DNA of 64,000 nucleotides. It comes from Kordia algicida OT-1 (lineage in GTDB: Bacteria; Bacteroidota; Bacteroidia; Flavobacteriales; Flavobacteriaceae). The notes under the pieces were generated by a model. The model saw only the letters and a list, made by a program, of their open reading frames with translations, ran no database searches and had not been told where the DNA came from. Location of the stretch: contig NZ_DS544873.1 in assembly GCF_000154725.1 (NCBI RefSeq), forward strand, positions 1,441,432-1,505,431. Direction: 5' to 3'. Position numbers and translations under genes: made by a program. Shown in pieces: positions 1 to 10,082 of this stretch; within the stretch, counting starts at the first letter, position 1, and every line of letters starts with the position of its first letter.

Positions 1-2174
1 TTGCCGCAGGACAAAAAGTGCCTGTCGCTACAGTAGGAACGACTTTATATGATGCAGAAGGAAACGGTTTTAAAATCAAGAAAGGGAAAATTCGTGGAGA
101 AGTTTCTAACGGAATGATTTGCGCCGAAGACGAACTCGGATTAGGAGAAAGTCATGACGGAATTATGGTGTTGGACGAAACGTTAGTTCCTGGAACACCT
201 GCAAGTGAAGTATTTGATATTGAAAATGATACCGTTTTTGAAATTGGTTTAACGCCCAATAGAGCTGACGCCATGAGTCATTACGGAGTTGCGAGAGATT
301 TAAAAGCTGGTTTGCTTCAAAAAGATGTCAAACTGGAATTAATTACACCTTCTACAAGTAGTTTTAGAGTTGATAACAGAACGCTAAAAATTGATGTTGA
401 AGTTGAAGATAAAAACTTAGCGCCACGCTATTGCGGAGTGACAATTTCTGGAGTGCAAGTAAAACCTTCGCCAGAATGGTTGCAACATCGTTTGAAAGCA
501 ATAGGCTTAACGCCGAAAAATAATGTGGTTGATGTCACCAATTATGTACTACACGAATTGGGTCAGCCATTACACGCGTTTGATGCAAATTATATTACAG
601 GTAATAAAATCATTGTAAAAACTTTAGAAGCTGGTACAAAATTTACCACTTTAGATGAAGTTGAACGTGAATTACACGAAGATGATTTGATGATTTGTGA
701 TGCTGAAAAACCACTTTGCATTGCGGGTGTTTTTGGCGGAATTAAATCTGGTGTCACAGAAAACACTACTAATATTTTCTTAGAAAGTGCATATTTCAAT
801 CCAGTTTCTGTTCGTAAAACGGCAAAACGTCACGGTTTAAATACAGATGCTTCTTTCCGTTTTGAACGTGGAATTGATCCAAATATTACGGAATATGCGT
901 TGAAAAGAGCCGCTTTGTTGATTCAAGAGTTGGCTGGTGGAGAAATTACAAGTGATGCAACCGACAGTTATCCAACAAAAATAGAAGATTTTCAAGTACG
1001 TGTTTCTTTCGAAAATATTACCAAATTAATTGGGGAAGAATTGCCGCGAGAAACCATCAAGAATATTTTATCGTCTTTAGAGATTAAAATTAATTCGGTT
1101 ACTGATGGCGGATTGGGATTGACAATTCCTGCATACAGAGTTGATGTACAACGTGAAGCTGATGTGATTGAAGAAATTTTACGCGTATACGGATATAATA
1201 ATATTCAGTTTGATGAAAAATGGCATACGTCTATTTCAAACACTTCTCGTTATGAAGATTATAAATTACAAGATGTTGTTGCCAATCAATTAGTGTCGCA
1301 AGGTTTTTATGAAATCATGGCGAATTCATTGACGACAGCTACATATACAGAACTTTCTGAGCAATTAAAAACGGAACATAATATTACGATGTTGAATCCG
1401 TTGAGTAATGATTTGTCCGTAATGCGTCAATCGTTATTATTTTCTGGTTTGGAAGCAATTTCACATAACATCAACCGAAAACAAAGTGATTTAAAATTCT
1501 TTGAATTTGGAAAAACATATCATGCATACAGCGAAGAAAATCGTGAAGAACACAAACATTTATCGTTGTTAATTACAGGAAATTTACATGCAGAAACTTG
1601 GCGACAAAGCAAACCTGTAGCGACAGACTTTTTCTATGCAAAAGGAATTGTAACCGCAGTTTTATCACGTTTAGGATTGAATTCACTAAAAACGTCTCCT
1701 ATTAAAAATGATTTATTTTCTGAAGGATTGACCTTGAGTTTAGGAAAAACAAAATTGGTTGAATTTGGAATTGTGAAACGCAAAGTTTTAAAAGCGTTTG
1801 ACATTAAACAAGAAGTAATTTTCGCAGATTTTAATTGGGATAATGTGATTGAAGTTGCTAAAAACAGAAAAATCAAGTTTAAAGACATTCCGAAGTTTCC
1901 AAAAGTACGTAGAGATTTTGCCTTGTTGATTGACGAAGCGACTACGTTTGCGGAGATTCATTCAATTGCTAAACAAAGTGAACGTAATTTGCTAAAAGAA
2001 GTAAGTTTGTTTGATGTGTATCAAGGTGATAATTTACCGAAAGGAAAGAAAAGTTACGCCGTAAGCTTTACATTGCAAGACGAACACAAAACCCTGACAG
2101 ACAAACAGATTGATAAAATAATGAACAAGTTACAAAAGAGTTTTGAGAAGCAATTGGGTGCAGAATTACGATAA
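1..2174 (+). CDS. pheT: Phenylalanine--tRNA ligase beta subunit, 5'-truncated
   Basis: This is the large subunit of the cytoplasmic (alpha-beta)2 enzyme that charges tRNA-Phe. The frame is open to the left edge: residues AAGQKV precede the first possible internal start, so the true start lies upstream. About 724 of the roughly 800 residues usual for the family are present. Visible parts are the end of the EMAP-like tRNA-binding domain, the B3/B4 editing region, the B5 region, the catalytic-like core, and a C-terminal FDX-ACB anticodon-binding domain beginning near FPKVRRDFAL and ending QLGAELR. A strong terminator follows 50 bases after the stop. The assignment rests on length and domain order and is secure; only the N-terminus is missing. 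Confidence 0.97.
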   Translation, partial: AAGQKVPVATVGTTLYDAEGNGFKIKKGKIRGEVSNGMICAEDELGLGESHDGIMVLDETLVPGTPASEVFDIENDTVFEIGLTPNRADAMSHYGVARDLKAGLLQKDVKLELITPSTSSFRVDNRTLKIDVEVEDKNLAPRYCGVTISGVQVKPSPEWLQHRLKAIGLTPKNNVVDVTNYVLHELGQPLHAFDANYITGNKIIVKTLEAGTKFTTLDEVERELHEDDLMICDAEKPLCIAGVFGGIKSGVTENTTNIFLESAYFNPVSVRKTAKRHGLNTDASFRFERGIDPNITEYALKRAALLIQELAGGEITSDATDSYPTKIEDFQVRVSFENITKLIGEELPRETIKNILSSLEIKINSVTDGGLGLTIPAYRVDVQREADVIEEILRVYGYNNIQFDEKWHTSISNTSRYEDYKLQDVVANQLVSQGFYEIMANSLTTATYTELSEQLKTEHNITMLNPLSNDLSVMRQSLLFSGLEAISHNINRKQSDLKFFEFGKTYHAYSEENREEHKHLSLLITGNLHAETWRQSKPVATDFFYAKGIVTAVLSRLGLNSLKTSPIKNDLFSEGLTLSLGKTKLVEFGIVKRKVLKAFDIKQEVIFADFNWDNVIEVAKNRKIKFKDIPKFPKVRRDFALLIDEATTFAEIHSIAKQSERNLLKEVSLFDVYQGDNLPKGKKSYAVSFTLQDEHKTLTDKQIDKIMNKLQKSFEKQLGAELR

Positions 2175-2180
2175 TTTTCA

Positions 2181-2208
2181 TGTACACTTCGACTCGGCTC
2201 AGTGTACA
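2181..2208. repeat. Short palindromic repeat just after pheT
   Basis: TGTACACT and AGTGTACA form a perfect 8-bp stem around the loop TCGACTCGGCTC. The same core (CACTTCGACTC...CTCAGTG) recurs at 36421-36442 and, degraded, near 29130. It looks like a dispersed intergenic hairpin element of Flavobacteriia and may help transcript stability or termination. Confidence 0.6.
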
Positions 2209-2223
2209 ATTTTAAAATATAAG

Positions 2224-2258
2224 AACGCTTTTTACAATGGTAGAAAGCGTTTTTTATT
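2224..2258 (+). terminator. Rho-independent terminator of pheT
   Basis: AACGCTTT (2224-2231) pairs with AAAGCGTT (2244-2251), extended by two weaker pairs, and is followed by a T-rich run. It lies 50 bases after the pheT stop codon. Confidence 0.8.
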
Positions 2259-2265
2259 AGTTAAC

Positions 2266-2556
2266 GTCAGTTCGATATAAATCATTCAATTTATATGTAT
2301 AGTAATTTTAGCAATAATTCTGATATATAATTCATTTTTAGCGTTTTATTTTCGTTTTCTTTGCTTACCCAAAGAAAAGAAACAAAAGAAAGGGAACTTT
2401 TCCAGAGGTATTTTTAGTTTTTCTTTTTGGGGAAAACTAAAACCACATGAATTTTTCTAAATTTTCTCCAAGGCTTCGAAAATTTTTAACGAAAAACTCC
2501 TGCTATACTGCGGAAAAGAAAAGTTTCAAACTAAAATTCTTATGTCGAACTCACTT
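2266..2556 (+). mobile_element. 291-bp MITE-like element, copy 1
   Basis: This non-coding element is closely matched, in inverted orientation and at the same length, at 44594-44884. Its ends form an imperfect terminal inverted repeat, GTCAGTTCGATATAA against GTGAGTTCGACATAA (13 of 15). Flanking 8-mers TAGTTAAC (2258-2265) and TAGTTAGA (2557-2564) match at 6 of 8, as expected for an aged 8-bp target duplication. No ORF is visible inside, so it would have to be mobilised by a transposase encoded elsewhere. Confidence 0.75.
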
Positions 2557-2777
2557 TAGTTAGATTTCAAAGCACTTCTTGATACATTTTTCCTCTTGAA
2601 AAATACTCGATGTGACTTTTATGATTGAAGGTAATGTATTTATATAAGAAAAAAGCGATCTAGTAATCTAAAAAGCATTAGTAGTCTCATAATCAAGAAA
2701 AAAATAGTACGGTAAAACCGTAATCATTCATAAGATAATTTTTCGTACATTTAATCCTTCATGAAAAAAAGAAAACT

Positions 2778-2930
2778 ATGTTAGATAAAATTTCAAATCT
2801 CGACGGATTTAGTTTTATTAATAAAAACGGGCAACGAAACATTATTGGTGGAGCGCCACGTTTTTGTAATGATCGCAAGCCTTGTGATTATCCTTATGAT
2901 TGCTACAGCGGAATTTGCCGACTTCCGTAG
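2778..2930 (+). CDS. Small GG-leader, cysteine-rich peptide (50 aa), bacteriocin-like precursor candidate
   Basis: A 50-codon ORF starts at an ATG with an A-rich upstream stretch and encodes a peptide that begins MLDKISNLDGFSF. A double glycine at residues 24-25 (NIIGG) divides a polar leader from a 25-residue tail holding four cysteines (C30, C36, C42, C47) and ending GICRLP. Bacteroidota encode many short peptides of the same plan, a leader ending in GG followed by a Cys-rich core, which are exported and cleaved by peptidase-containing ABC transporters. No such transporter or modifying enzyme is next to it here, so this is an orphan candidate. The strong hairpin at 2979-3015 would end its transcript. 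The function is inferred from the layout only; it could be a signalling or antibacterial peptide. Confidence 0.6.
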   Translation: MLDKISNLDGFSFINKNGQRNIIGGAPRFCNDRKPCDYPYDCYSGICRLP

Positions 2931-2978
2931 CGTGTAAATAATTCTGAATTTATAGTATTGATACAATACTTCCGCATA

Positions 2979-3015
2979 AAAAAGTCCCTTGAAATAGTTT
3001 TTCAAGGGACTTTTT
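2979..3015. terminator. Bidirectional terminator between peptide gene and ABC-F gene
   Basis: A perfect 16-bp stem (2979-2994 with 3000-3015) carries GTCCCTTGAAA and its complement and is bounded by A and T runs on both sides. It can end both the plus-strand peptide transcript and the convergent minus-strand ABC-F transcript. Confidence 0.85.
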
Positions 3016-3055
3016 AGCTATTTATATTTTTAATAGTGATGACACTACACTGAGC

Positions 3056-4708
<1,653 letters not shown>

Positions 4709-4718
4709 TTATATTGCG

Positions 4719-4726
4719 CAAAAGTA
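4719..4726 (-). promoter_or_regulatory. Bacteroidota -7 box for the ABC-F gene
   Basis: TACTTTTG on the minus strand exactly matches TAnnTTTG and lies 35 bases before the ATG. A TTA triplet, not the preferred TTG, sits 20 bases upstream. Confidence 0.45.
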
Positions 4727-4838
4727 AGAATTACATTGAATATTACTAAGGATTACGGCAAATTTTACTATGCTGTTTCTTAACGTTTTTACCAATATTT
4801 TTAACAGCCTATTAACAGCGTATTGCATTTGTGATAGT

Positions 4839-4846
4839 TAGTTTTG
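4839..4846 (+). promoter_or_regulatory. Candidate -7 box for the thioredoxin-fold lipoprotein
   Basis: TAGTTTTG matches TAnnTTTG 31 bases before the chosen ATG. No good -33 TTG is seen at the usual distance. If real, it shows that the TTG codon at 4844 is promoter sequence and not a start codon. Confidence 0.35.
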
Positions 4847-4876
4847 TTAAAACTTGAAAAAGTTGACCAAGTTACT

Positions 4877-6295
4877 ATGAAGTATATTACCCCATTATTA
4901 CTTATATTTATTTGCTTTGGTTGTGATAACGCCACTAAAAATGCGACTAAAGATGTTGCTTATTTTGGTGGAGAAATTATCAATCCGCAGGATGATTATG
5001 TGTTGTTATATCACCAAGGAGCTTTTGTAGATTCCTTGCAGTTGGATGATAACAATCGTTTTTTAACAAAATTGAAAGATCATAAAAACGGATTGTATAA
5101 GTTTTATCACAACAGAGAGTATCAATATATCAATCTTGAAAAGGGTGATAGTTTATTGTTACGCTTAAATACTTTTGCTTTTGACGAATCTTTGTTTTTT
5201 ACAGGGAAAGGCGCTGAAAAGAACAATTTTTATATTGAATTGTTTTTGTTGAATGAAAGTCACGAAGAACCTGTGTATCAATATTCGCAATTGGATAGCG
5301 ATACTTTTTTGAAGAAGATTGATTCGCTACAAAATATCAAACTAAAGAAACAAGAAAAGTTTCTGGTAAACAATCCGAATGTTTCTGAAGAATTTAAAAA
5401 CTTTACGGACAAAGTTATCAAATATAGAAGCTTTCGCTATCGTGAAACGTATCAGAATATGTTTCATAACTTAAAGAAGAAAGATTCGACGCTTTCCATT
5501 AGTGATTCATTTTTCGATTACAAGAAAGATGTAGATATGAACGATTCTACAATGAGTTATTACCGTCCGTATGCACGTTATATTATGCAGTTTATCAACA
5601 ATTCTTCATATAGTGAATGTATGCGTAAATCGTGGAAAGGCAACCAAGCGGTAAATACTTCATTGACGTATAATAAGAACAAACTGGCTTTGATTGATAG
5701 TTTGGTAACGTATCCTTTTTTACGTAATGAATTGTTGCGTTTTACAGCATATTCGTATTATAGTCACAATACTTCCAACATTCCAAAGAATAATGAATTT
5801 TTTAAAATTTACCAACAAGTAGCAACGGATAAGGAATCGAAAGAAGAAATTTCAAACTTACATATTGGTGTTAAAAATTTACAGAAAGGCAATAGTTTTT
5901 CCAATCAAATTTACGTGTATGATAGTGCGTATAATAGAATTCCGCTAAATCGACTGAATTCGAAAAAAGGAAAGACTATTTTTTATTTTTGGACTTCCAA
6001 ACAAATGCGCCACAAACATTTGATTACTGAAAAGATCAAAGTCTTGGCAAAAGAATATCCTAATTTAAATATTATTGGAATTAGCTTAGATTCCGATCAT
6101 AAACGTTGGAAAAAAGCCGTGGCAGAACTGAAATTTCCTGGCAGCAGACAGTATCGAGTTGGTAGAAAAGATGATTTGTTGCGAGACTTCGCATTGATTA
6201 ATATCAATAAACTAATCATTACCGATCAAAGTGGAAATATTGTCAACGGTTTTGCTAGTATTTACAATACAGATTTACGAGATCAATTAAAGTAA
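4877..6295 (+). CDS. Thioredoxin-fold (TlpA-like) lipoprotein lacking CxxC
   Basis: The ATG at 4877 gives 472 aa with a classical lipoprotein signal (MKYITPLLLIFICFGC, Cys16). A longer reading from a TTG at 4844 would place extra charged residues before the signal and overlap a promoter-like box, so it is rejected. The N-terminal half is the variable region common to Bacteroidota TlpA-family lipoproteins. The C-terminal 130 residues resemble the TlpA/AhpC fold (KGKTIFYFWTS, then NIIGISLDSD). The redox CxxC motif expected after FYFW is absent (TSKQMRH), so a thiol-disulfide role is unlikely. It probably sits in the periplasm or outer membrane as a structural or binding protein. The gene stands alone. 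Confidence 0.7.
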   Translation: MKYITPLLLIFICFGCDNATKNATKDVAYFGGEIINPQDDYVLLYHQGAFVDSLQLDDNNRFLTKLKDHKNGLYKFYHNREYQYINLEKGDSLLLRLNTFAFDESLFFTGKGAEKNNFYIELFLLNESHEEPVYQYSQLDSDTFLKKIDSLQNIKLKKQEKFLVNNPNVSEEFKNFTDKVIKYRSFRYRETYQNMFHNLKKKDSTLSISDSFFDYKKDVDMNDSTMSYYRPYARYIMQFINNSSYSECMRKSWKGNQAVNTSLTYNKNKLALIDSLVTYPFLRNELLRFTAYSYYSHNTSNIPKNNEFFKIYQQVATDKESKEEISNLHIGVKNLQKGNSFSNQIYVYDSAYNRIPLNRLNSKKGKTIFYFWTSKQMRHKHLITEKIKVLAKEYPNLNIIGISLDSDHKRWKKAVAELKFPGSRQYRVGRKDDLLRDFALININKLIITDQSGNIVNGFASIYNTDLRDQLK

Positions 6296-6396
6296 ATTTA
6301 TATTTTCAATCTTATCATAAAATTTATTAAATCGAGTTCTGTGTTGAGATTCGTTTGAAACTTATACCAATTCTACTATACAAAATTGAACGCAAA

Positions 6397-6425
6397 AAAA
6401 CGTCTTAGAATTTCCAAGACGTTTT
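6397..6425 (-). terminator. Terminator between the lipoprotein gene and fsa
   Basis: AAAACGTCTT (6397-6406) pairs perfectly with AAGACGTTTT (6416-6425). On the minus strand it ends in a run of T, so it best serves the fsa transcript, but it can also act on the plus strand. Confidence 0.8.
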
Positions 6426-6492
6426 CATTTATAATATGAATCGAGCTTAAATTCGGTTTCACGAATAACTCGAAGTAATTTTTATAAAATGT

Positions 6493-7146
6493 TTAGTTTC
6501 CTTTCTTATAATCTGCTAAGAATTTTTCCAAACCAATGTCTGTTAACGGATGTTTTAATAAACCAACAATCGATTTCAATGGACCTGTCATTACATCAGC
6601 ACCAATTTTTGCACAATCAATCACGTGCATTGTATGACGTACTGAAGCAGCCAAAATTTCTGTTCCGAAACCGTAATTGTCATAAATCATTCTGATTTCC
6701 GCTATAAGGTTCAATCCATCTGTAGAAATATCATCCAAACGCCCAATAAATGGCGATACATACGTTGCACCTGCTTTTGCTGCCAATAGCGCTTGTCCCG
6801 CAGAAAATACTAAGGTTACATTTGTTTTAATTCCTTTATCCGAAAAATATTTACACGCTTTTACGCCATCCGCAATCATTGGAAGCTTTACCACAATTTG
6901 CGGATCTAGTGCTGCCAACTCCTCGCCTTCTTTTACCATTCCTTCAAAGTCTGTAGCAATTACTTCTGCAGAAACATCACCTTCTACAATCTCACAAATT
7001 GCTTTGTAATGGTTGATAATATTTTCTTTTCCAGTAATTCCTTCTTTTGCCATTAGTGATGGATTTGTTGTTACTCCATCCAAAATACCTAAAGCTTGTG
7101 CTTCACGAATTTGATCTAAGTTAGCCGTGTCAATAAAAAATTTCAT
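6493..7146 (-). CDS. fsa: Fructose-6-phosphate aldolase / small transaldolase
   Basis: This class I aldolase of 217 aa belongs to the TalB-like small transaldolase/FSA subfamily, acting in the cytosol on fructose-6-phosphate or in the non-oxidative pentose phosphate pathway. The start [13 protein letters not shown], the motif GVTTNPSL (24-31) and the Schiff-base lysine K87 in VVKLPM are all present, and the length is the usual 215-220 residues. Small members can be either fructose-6-phosphate aldolase or true transaldolase, and the sequence alone does not settle which. The gene is monocistronic. Its leader region upstream contains a structured element (7187-7256). Confidence 0.9.
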   Translation of the reverse strand: MKFFIDTANLDQIREAQALGILDGVTTNPSLMAKEGITGKENIINHYKAICEIVEGDVSAEVIATDFEGMVKEGEELAALDPQIVVKLPMIADGVKACKYFSDKGIKTNVTLVFSAGQALLAAKAGATYVSPFIGRLDDISTDGLNLIAEIRMIYDNYGFGTEILAASVRHTMHVIDCAKIGADVMTGPLKSIVGLLKHPLTDIGLEKFLADYKKGN

Positions 7147-7186
7147 CTGTTATCTAATTTAATATAAAGTTGTGTTTTCTTTTTTA

Positions 7187-7256
7187 GGGCGTTTTTACAG
7201 GCTATTCACTATATCTCCCAATCAAGTTGGGAGGATGCCGTTACTATCCTTAACGC
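7187..7256 (-). ncRNA. Structured RNA element upstream of fsa (possibly Flavo-1-like)
   Basis: On the minus strand the element has three nested helices: GCGTT with AACGC outside, GGC with GCC inside, and a 7-bp apical hairpin CTCCCAA/TTGGGAG. Single-stranded parts include GATAGTAAC and GATATAGTGAA. I recall similar intergenic elements being common in Flavobacteriia genomes, and the Flavo-1 RNA motif is one candidate name, but I could not run a covariance search. It lies 40 bases before the fsa start, so it could act as a leader element or an independent repeat. Confidence 0.45.
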
Positions 7257-7415
7257 AATTTTGCGTAAAATTACAATATTAAAACATGTGAAAACAACCT
7301 CAACTTGTAGAATAGTTCGTGAGTTATTAACATTTTCATGAAACGAATTGTTTCTTTTTAGTTTTAAAAACTATAGAAAGCCGAAGTAAATAAATAATTG
7401 TGCAATGGTATCAAA

Positions 7416-7437
7416 AAAGCCTGCGTTAACAGGCTTT
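7416..7437 (-). terminator. Terminator of the 7.6-9.4 kb minus-strand operon
   Basis: AAAGCCTG and CAGGCTTT pair around the loop CGTTAA. On the minus strand the hairpin is followed by a run of T. It lies about 150 bases after the last stop codon of the operon. Confidence 0.7.
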
Positions 7438-7588
7438 CAATCCAAATTTCAAAGTATAGCTACTGTTCTACACTAAAGAAGCAGTAGTATATTTTCTTTT
7501 GTTTCTCACTTTCAAATTACGATAAAACTTACGGTATTTTTAGCAAAATATGTGTAGTTGTCACATTTGCATGTAATGTTGGTTCATT

Positions 7589-8221
7589 TTAAGCTTCTTT
7601 TGTCTGTTTGGGAAATCTTTCTGTAAGATTATCTATAAGATATACTTTGTGTTTTGGATCTGATTTTTCAATGAGTATATCTAGAAACTGTCGGAATTCT
7701 TCTTTTTTGTATTCCTTCATAGGAATGATGACATCTGATTTTTCGGTAAACCCTAATATTAAGTCAGTTGCAAGCTTAGAAGTTCCGATGTAGTTAAGCG
7801 TTTTTAAGTCTCGTTTCTTTTTCCAACGGTTGTTGTAATGCAACCAATCTCCAGTTATAAAAACGGTTACAGGCTTTTTCTTTTTATACATAAAATACAT
7901 TATAATATTTACCAAAGAACCAAACCAAAATAGGATTACAATTGGAAGTTTACTGTTCGTTATACCTTTCGTGTGTAAATCGATTACATACATGAGTGTC
8001 CATATTATTGCAATTGCAAAACCGAATGTTTCCAATGATTTTCGGTAGCTTCTCATTTGAAATTCTCCTGAAATTTTATAACGCAATACAGCATATTCCC
8101 AAAAAAATAAAATGAAAAAATACAATAGTAACAATACAATACTGATTAGCAAAGGAAGTTTCCATAAGTATCCATACAGAAGTATTATTAAAACCAATAT
8201 AATACCAATGAAGTATTTCAT
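7589..8221 (-). CDS. Membrane protein of unknown function, four TM helices
   Basis: This 210-aa protein was not assigned to a family. Hydrophobic segments at about 2-16, 23-44, 66-84 and 93-112 predict four transmembrane helices in its N-terminal half. The C-terminal 90 residues are soluble and rich in Lys, with alternating beta-like patches (VFITGDWLHYNNRW), perhaps a small PH-like or YcxB-like domain. Its ATG abuts the stop codon of the VF530 gene upstream with no gap, so it is the last gene of a four-gene operon that ends at the hairpin 7416-7437. It might be a stress or cell-envelope accessory protein, but nothing in the neighbours points to a specific role. Confidence 0.7.
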   Translation of the reverse strand: MKYFIGIILVLIILLYGYLWKLPLLISIVLLLLYFFILFFWEYAVLRYKISGEFQMRSYRKSLETFGFAIAIIWTLMYVIDLHTKGITNSKLPIVILFWFGSLVNIIMYFMYKKKKPVTVFITGDWLHYNNRWKKKRDLKTLNYIGTSKLATDLILGFTEKSDVIIPMKEYKKEEFRQFLDILIEKSDPKHKVYLIDNLTERFPKQTKEA

Positions 8222-8455
8222 TTAGTTATGTTTTGTTTCCGCAAGCACTCTGAGATACAATTGTTCTACTTTGGTTCGTGCCCAAGGAGTTCTACGCAAA
8301 AATTTTAAGCTCGATTTTACGGAAGGATCATTTTTAAAACAATTGATATTGATACGTTTTGCTAATTCTTCAAAACCATAATATTCCACAAGTGTTTCTA
8401 CAATTTCAGCAAGTTTTATTCCGTGCAACGGATTATTAGGTTGTTCATTACTCAT
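8222..8455 (-). CDS. VF530 family (DUF2132) small protein
   Basis: This 77-aa protein matches the VF530/DUF2132 family in length and in its characteristic blocks: [38 protein letters not shown] and the end [11 protein letters not shown]. Members are small cytosolic alpha-helical proteins, some proposed to bind DNA, with no known physiological role. The ATG at 8455 overlaps the end of the upstream gene by 8 bases, which suggests translational coupling. It is the third gene of the 9381-7589 operon, between two proteins of unknown function. Confidence 0.88.
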   Translation of the reverse strand: MSNEQPNNPLHGIKLAEIVETLVEYYGFEELAKRININCFKNDPSVKSSLKFLRRTPWARTKVEQLYLRVLAETKHN

Positions 8456-8813
8456 CTCTTGGCTTTCTTTTATACGTGTAACGAAGGCTTATTCCATCTG
8501 CATTATGTTCAAAAGACATGGTATCGTCTTCTATTTTTGTGATGATATATTGATTTTTCCCAATAATTAATAATGTATCGTCAAGTTCATACGTTACTAC
8601 CAAAGCAAAATCACCAACCTCCATAATTAGAGAATCATCTTCACGGAATGTTAGCAAAACATCAGTACTCATAAGTGTATCTTTTTCAGCATTTGAAATA
8701 TCTCCAACAACAGTATCAAATTGCCAAGTGCCAATAATTTTTTCGTTAAAATCTGTTTGTGAAATCGCACTATTGATAAAGAAAACTAGAAAAAGAAGAC
8801 TTACAATTCGCAT
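8448..8813 (-). CDS. Secreted lipocalin-like protein of unknown function
   Basis: The chosen ATG at 8813 gives 121 aa beginning with a signal peptide ([18 protein letters not shown]). A longer start at 8840 would run into the preceding gene and bury the signal. The mature part is a small beta-rich domain of the type seen in Bacteroidota lipocalin-like proteins: it opens with [13 protein letters not shown] and continues with alternating strands. There is no lipobox Cys, so it would be periplasmic or secreted. It follows the upstream gene by one base and overlaps VF530 by 8 bases, so it is co-transcribed. The specific ligand or role is unknown. Confidence 0.65.
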   Translation of the reverse strand: MRIVSLLFLVFFINSAISQTDFNEKIIGTWQFDTVVGDISNAEKDTLMSTDVLLTFREDDSLIMEVGDFALVVTYELDDTLLIIGKNQYIITKIEDDTMSFEHNADGISLRYTYKRKPRDE

Positions 8814-8814
8814 A

Positions 8815-9381
8815 CTATTTCTGTGTATTAAGTTGAACATGTGCTGAAAAATAATTGGAAAACCATTTCAAATCATCGATCAAATACTGCTCTGTTTCAG
8901 CATCAAAGCCCAAAATCAAATGTTTGTTTTGCTGTGTGTCTACTAAAAACAAATTTCCGGAATAAGTTTGTTCGTCTAATTTCTTAATGGTGTAATCAAA
9001 ATGTTTGATATTATTAGTATCAAAGCGTTTAGAAGCTTCTTTAGTATTGAGAATAATTTCTTTGTGACCTAAAACTTTAGTGAGCTTGTTTGCTTTCGAT
9101 TTTGATCGCATTCGAATAATATTCGTAATTCCGAAAGAAATAAAAAGAATGCTTGCTACAATTACTTTTCTACTGTGCGATTCTCTAATTACTGAATCAA
9201 TCGGAAATAGAAAACCCAAAATTGCAATCCCTGCTATAATTGGTAAAAAAATCAAGCCTAATAAAATAGTATAATCTGTGTTTGATTGTGCAATTATGAT
9301 TTTATCATTTTTCTTAGAAAAAGAAATCTTTAAGCGTTTTAATTTAGATTCTAAAAGTGTAGTATTTACGTTTTGCTGCAT
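8815..9381 (-). CDS. Membrane protein of unknown function, two TM helices
   Basis: This 188-aa protein has two hydrophobic segments (about 38-60 and 73-90), between a charged N-terminal part and a soluble C-terminal domain of about 95 residues (HKEIILNTKEASK...). No family was recognised. The layout, two helices followed by a small beta-containing domain, resembles PH-like membrane proteins of Bacteroidota and also the product of the last gene of this operon. It is the first gene of the four-gene minus-strand operon and lies 165 bases from the divergent 9547 gene; that gap probably contains both promoters, but no exact TAnnTTTG box was found. Confidence 0.65.
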   Translation of the reverse strand: MQQNVNTTLLESKLKRLKISFSKKNDKIIIAQSNTDYTILLGLIFLPIIAGIAILGFLFPIDSVIRESHSRKVIVASILFISFGITNIIRMRSKSKANKLTKVLGHKEIILNTKEASKRFDTNNIKHFDYTIKKLDEQTYSGNLFLVDTQQNKHLILGFDAETEQYLIDDLKWFSNYFSAHVQLNTQK

Positions 9382-9546
9382 GTATTATTACGAATTATGA
9401 TTCTAAAGTAGTTTATATTCCTGAATATCTGTGTAAGTTTACTATAAAAAGTTACACGCCTTCCATTTATAAACACACAATTAAAAATTTATGCTCCAAA
9501 CTGTAACGTATTTAATAAAACAATCACGAATATATTATAAAAAAAT

Positions 9547-10068
9547 ATGACTATGGATGATTTTTTGGAGCGAATAAAAGTATTAAAACGAAAACAGATC
9601 AAACTACCGATTTCAAAATCTGAGTTTATCAATAGATTCAGACAGAATGTTGACGAAGGAGATATTGGTATGTTTTCTGGAACTTTTGAAGCTTTTTCAT
9701 CAAGCAAAAACAAATACAAAGGCAGTATTTCCAGCAACTCATTCAAAATGAGAAAACGCAGAGAGTTATTTGACAGAGGACGAAATTTAGCAAAAATTAC
9801 AGCGCAATTTCGCCAACAAGAAGATCATACACTGATCGATTTAGAAATTAAAGGATTTCATTATTTCATCATCTTTTACTACGTCTTTATCACGATTTTT
9901 TATATCATATTCCTGTCCTTTTCAGGATTTCTAGCGTTTGAAACGTTTGCTATTTTCATCATTATTCACGCAGTATTAATGTATTGTCTTCCCTATTTTT
10001 TCATGCGAAAACAGACAAAAAACACTGCTGAAGATATTGAAAAAGAATTGTTTTTTATGACGAGGTAG
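9547..10068 (+). CDS. Membrane protein of unknown function, two TM helices
   Basis: This 173-aa protein has a basic soluble N-terminal region of about 100 residues (FLERIKVLKRKQIKLP, then an SSSKNKYKGSISSNSFKMR patch) followed by two adjacent hydrophobic helices (about 104-127 and 130-151) and a short charged tail. No family was recognised. The arrangement again suggests a small PH-like domain with a membrane hairpin, like its divergent neighbours, so the three genes may form a local family of related envelope proteins. It stands alone and converges with DUF2199 (14-base gap). Confidence 0.6.
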   Translation: MTMDDFLERIKVLKRKQIKLPISKSEFINRFRQNVDEGDIGMFSGTFEAFSSSKNKYKGSISSNSFKMRKRRELFDRGRNLAKITAQFRQQEDHTLIDLEIKGFHYFIIFYYVFITIFYIIFLSFSGFLAFETFAIFIIIHAVLMYCLPYFFMRKQTKNTAEDIEKELFFMTR

Positions 10069-10082
10069 TAAACTTTTTAAAA

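Larger units (their letters stand above)
2175..2777. other. Intergenic region between pheT and the small peptide gene
   Basis: This 603-bp stretch holds the palindrome, the pheT terminator and MITE copy 1 described separately. The remaining 2565-2777 part is AT-rich. A TACATTTA box at 2746-2753, close to the TAnnTTTG consensus, is a weak promoter candidate for the following peptide gene. Nothing else is recognised. Confidence 0.6.
7147..7588. other. Intergenic region upstream of fsa
   Basis: This 442-bp stretch holds the structured element (7187-7256) and the terminator (7416-7437) described separately. Bases 7265-7410 and 7440-7588 are AT-rich, with no ORF, tRNA or clear promoter seen. Confidence 0.6.
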
